In this document: in pieces, positions 61,643 through 64,000 of the stretch
How positions within the stretch are numbered: position 1 is the stretch's first letter
Layout: each line of letters starts with the position of its first letter
NCBI RefSeq assembly: GCF_000014045.1
Contig: NC_008209.1
Coordinates: forward strand, 310,001-374,000
Length of the DNA stretch: 64,000 bases
Reading direction: 5' to 3'
From: Roseobacter denitrificans OCh 114
GTDB taxonomy: Bacteria > Pseudomonadota > Alphaproteobacteria > Rhodobacterales > Rhodobacteraceae
Notes under the pieces: model-generated
Seen by the model: only the letters and a program-made list of their open reading frames with translations
Told to the model about the DNA's origin: nothing
The model's database searches: none
Translations under genes and position numbers: made by a program

Positions 61643-62797
61643 ATGGCAAAACGTGATTATTACGAGGTGCTTGGCGTCTCCAAGGGCGCTTCGAGCGATG
61701 ACATAAAAAAGGGGTATCGCCGCAAAGCCAAAGAGCTGCACCCTGACCGGAACAAGGATGATCCAAACGCAGAAGCCCAGTTCAAAGAAGCGAACGAAGC
61801 CTATGAAGTGTTGAAGGATGCCGACAAGAAGGCTGCATATGACCGCTATGGCCACGCAGCCTTTGAAGGCGGTATGGGCGGCGGCGGTGGCGGCCGCCCC
61901 GGTGGCGGTTTTGGCGGCGGTCAGGACTTTTCGTCGGCGTTTTCAGATGTGTTTGACGATCTGTTCGGAAACTTCGCGGGCGGTGGTCAACGCGGTGGTG
62001 GAAATCGAGCATCGCGCGGCTCCGATCTGCGCTACAACTTGCAGATCAACCTTGAAGACGCCTTTAGCGGCTTGCAGAAAACCATTAATGTCCCGACATC
62101 CATAGGGTGCAAAACCTGTAACGGTTCGGGCGCCGAGGGCGGTTCCGAGCCGAGCTCCTGCCCAACCTGCTCGGGCATGGGTAAGGTACGCGCACAGCAA
62201 GGTTTTTTCACAGTCGAACGCACCTGCCCGACATGTTCCGGCCTTGGCCAGATCATCAAGAATCCCTGCAAAAGCTGTCAGGGGGCGGGCCGTGTTGAAA
62301 AAGATCGCGCGCTATCCGTCAATATCCCGGCTGGGGTCGAGACAGGAACCCGCATCAGGCTCGCCGGTGAGGGTGAAGCGGGCATGCGCGGCGGCCCGTC
62401 GGGCGATCTTTACATTTTTATCGAAGTGGCAGAACATGAATTGTTTCAACGCGATGGGACAAACCTGTTTTGTCGCGTGCCTGTGTCCATGGCCAAGGCG
62501 GCGCTCGGTGGTTCGATAGAAGTGCCGACGATCGACGGTGGCCGCGGCCGCGTCCAGATCCCGTCCGGCAGCCAGTCAGGACGTCAGATGCGGTTGCGCG
62601 GCAAGGGCATGCCAGCCCTCAGAGGTGGGTCTTCGGGTGATATGTTCATAGAGCTCGCGGTTGAAACACCGGTCAACCTGACATCCCGCCAAAAGGAACT
62701 GTTGGCAGAATTCGATGAGTTATCCGAGAACAACAACCCGGAATCATCTAGCTTTTTCTCGTCTGTCAAAAGCTTTTGGGACAGCATGAAGGGCTAG
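61643..62797 (+). CDS. dnaJ: co-chaperone DnaJ
   Basis: A 384-residue type-I DnaJ: J-domain with HPD (KELHPDRN), a Gly-rich/Phe linker (~75-115), four CxxCxGxG-type zinc repeats ([34 protein letters not shown]) and the C-terminal substrate domains. Stimulates DnaK ATPase. ATG with GGGGAT upstream. Confidence 0.97.
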   Translation: MAKRDYYEVLGVSKGASSDDIKKGYRRKAKELHPDRNKDDPNAEAQFKEANEAYEVLKDADKKAAYDRYGHAAFEGGMGGGGGGRPGGGFGGGQDFSSAFSDVFDDLFGNFAGGGQRGGGNRASRGSDLRYNLQINLEDAFSGLQKTINVPTSIGCKTCNGSGAEGGSEPSSCPTCSGMGKVRAQQGFFTVERTCPTCSGLGQIIKNPCKSCQGAGRVEKDRALSVNIPAGVETGTRIRLAGEGEAGMRGGPSGDLYIFIEVAEHELFQRDGTNLFCRVPVSMAKAALGGSIEVPTIDGGRGRVQIPSGSQSGRQMRLRGKGMPALRGGSSGDMFIELAVETPVNLTSRQKELLAEFDELSENNNPESSSFFSSVKSFWDSMKG

Positions 62798-62818
62798 GGT
62801 TAAAAGCCATATGATCTG

Positions 62819-62839
62819 GGCGGGCCAGTCAGGCCCGCC
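62819..62839 (+). terminator. hairpin downstream of dnaJ
   Basis: GGCGGGCC-AGTCA-GGCCCGCC, a perfect 8-bp stem. The following bases (AGCAAAACC) do not form a T-tract, so it is a weak or factor-dependent terminator. Confidence 0.6.
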
Positions 62840-62981
62840 AGCAAAACCCCATCAGGCATGGCGGATATCGACAACGGTTACGGTCCCGTTTTGATGGAGG
62901 GCGGCATACGCCCCGTGCCCGATCTTAAGCTGCTGCCATCAGGGCCGCGCAACGGTTTTTCAGCGCCGAAGACAGCAGTCC

Positions 62982-63023
62982 TGCGTTACCTGATACCTGA
63001 TGTTTCAGGTATTTCGTCAAACG
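62982..63023. repeat. 42-base dispersed repeat, copy 2
   Basis: Matches 32171-32212 at 34 of 42 positions. This copy contains an inverted repeat, ATACCTGA-TG-TTTCAGGTAT, and lies between the dnaJ 3' end and the convergent secA stop. Confidence 0.5.
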
Positions 63024-63053
63024 CTCAAAGATGGGACCATTCCGTTCGATGGT

Positions 63054-64000
63054 TCAGATCAAACGGCCGTGACAGTGTTTGAACTTCTTGCCTGACTGAC
63101 AGGGACAAGGCTCGTTACGTCCCGGGTTGCCCCAGGTAGATGGGTCATTTTCGTCAAAGGCTACAGCTGCGTCCGCCGGCCCGGCAACCGGTCCGGCTTG
63201 TGCGGATACGGTCGGGCCTGCTGCCGCCGCTTGGGCAGCCGCCTGCTGGGCGCGGATCTGTTCGATCATCGCCTGTTGTTCTTCCTCCGTCATCGGACGG
63301 ATTTGCGAGAGCTTTTGCGTCACATCTTCGCGCAGGCTGTCCAGCATGGATTCAAACAGTTGGAACGATTCGTTCTTATACTCGTTGAGCGGATCGCGCT
63401 GTGCATACCCACGAAACCCGACGACCGAACGCAGATGCTCCAGCGTCAACAGGTGTTCACGCCATTTCGTATCAATCGCCTGCAACAAAAGCTGTTTTTC
63501 GATGTTGCGCATGTTTTCCGCACCGAATTGACCGGCTTTTTCGGTCATCAGCTTGTCGGTCGCCTCGACCAGACGTTCGCGGATGGCTTCGTCGTCGACG
63601 CCCTCTTCCTCGACCCAATCCATCACGGGCACGTCAATGCCCAGTTGCTCCTGAACCGCGGCATACAGGCCTTCTGCATCCCATTGATCGGCGTAGGTGT
63701 TCGGCGGCAGATATTGTTCGATGAAATCGTCGATGACCTGATGGCGCATATCCGTCGTGATCTCGGACAGGTCCTTGGCTTCCATGATCTCGCGACGCTG
63801 ACCAAAGATCACCTTGCGCTGCTCATTCATGACGTCGTCGAACTTCAGCAACTGTTTGCGGATGTCAAAGTTGCGGCCTTCGACCTTTGACTGCGCGCGC
63901 TCAAGAGATTTGTTGACCCAAGGGTGCACAATCGCCTCACCCTCTTTGAGGCCAAGGGTCTTGAGGACTTTCTCCAACCGTTCCGACCCGAAGATACGCA
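63054..64000 (-). CDS. secA: preprotein translocase ATPase SecA, C-terminal part
   Basis: The frame enters from the right edge ([17 protein letters not shown]...) and is the last ~314 residues of SecA: the helical scaffold/wing region ([33 protein letters not shown], core [14 protein letters not shown]), the linker, an Ala/Gln-rich stretch, and the C-terminal SEC-C zinc motif ([17 protein letters not shown]) that binds SecB. SecA drives Sec-dependent export. The 5' part lies beyond the window. Confidence 0.97.
   Translation of the reverse strand, partial: RIFGSERLEKVLKTLGLKEGEAIVHPWVNKSLERAQSKVEGRNFDIRKQLLKFDDVMNEQRKVIFGQRREIMEAKDLSEITTDMRHQVIDDFIEQYLPPNTYADQWDAEGLYAAVQEQLGIDVPVMDWVEEEGVDDEAIRERLVEATDKLMTEKAGQFGAENMRNIEKQLLLQAIDTKWREHLLTLEHLRSVVGFRGYAQRDPLNEYKNESFQLFESMLDSLREDVTQKLSQIRPMTEEEQQAMIEQIRAQQAAAQAAAAGPTVSAQAGPVAGPADAAVAFDENDPSTWGNPGRNEPCPCQSGKKFKHCHGRLI

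Noticed and set aside
62858..63082. 74-codon plus-strand ORF between dnaJ and secA
   Set aside because: Overlaps the secA 3' end and has no ribosome site or family-like sequence.

Overview
This 64 kb window is a stretch of chromosome from a roseobacter-type alphaproteobacterium (Rhodobacteraceae). The evidence is about 60% GC with strong third-position GC bias, alphaproteobacterial gene order (rnd-kdsD-lptC-lptA-lptB-hpf-ptsN; folC-accD), a CHCC zinc-finger protein next to polA, a DUF1285 protein beside a MoxR/DUF58/DUF4159 operon, and an alphaproteobacterial-style LexA box (direct GTTC repeats) in front of dnaE2. The host is Gram-negative: it has LPS synthesis and export genes, an EnvC-like factor, MepA, and lipoprotein and Sec machinery. 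Most genes are housekeeping and tightly packed, with 1-28 bp overlaps. I saw no tRNA, rRNA or CRISPR array.

Layout. 0-11 kb: end of a HAD hydrolase, an ornithine cyclodeaminase homologue, an alpha/beta hydrolase, an MFS transporter, zapE, folC-accD, a CPBP protease, and a very large ABC-exporter-like protein whose nucleotide-binding domain has lost its catalytic motifs. That ABC gene carries an in-frame amber stop 59 codons before its apparent natural end. 11-20 kb: ilvD; gpmI-envC-ctpA on the minus strand; dnaE2 with a LexA-like box but no OB-fold domain and no imuA/imuB beside it.

20.4-28.9 kb: an approximately 8.6 kb Mu-like transposable prophage inserted between dnaE2 and a small zinc-finger gene. 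It has a repressor, a Ner-like regulator, MuA, MuB, a GemA/gp16 protein, two Mu-like ends with paired transposase-site repeats, and a possible 5-bp target duplication. Its virion genes are only a major head protein (gpT), a protease (gpI) with a nested scaffold start, and a gpG-like morphogenesis protein. These lie in the reverse of the usual order, with a Mor-like activator among them. No terminase, portal, tail or lysis genes are visible. It is either a decayed prophage or a compact capsid-encoding satellite, and is the most interesting accessory locus here.

29-46 kb: polA, a hydroxypyruvate-isomerase-like protein, DUF1285, the moxR/DUF58/DUF4159/membrane-protein operon, a hybrid histidine kinase, yaaA, recQ and yggT. 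46-56 kb: a UMF1-type MFS transporter, mepA, a phytase-esterase-like protein, a queuosine-precursor transporter, a short independent transcription unit with an exceptionally strong Shine-Dalgarno sequence, arfB, rnd, the kdsD-lptCAB LPS cluster, hpf and ptsN. 56-64 kb: galU, cysQ-kdsB, alkB, dnaK-dnaJ, and the 3' end of secA entering from the right edge.

Functional themes are envelope biogenesis (kdsD, kdsB, lptCAB, galU, mepA, envC, ctpA, secA), DNA replication and repair (polA, dnaE2, recQ, alkB), protein quality control (dnaKJ, hpf, arfB, zapE) and core metabolism (ilvD, accD, folC, gpmI, cysQ). Everything was read by eye from the sequence; family names are from recognised motifs, not database searches.
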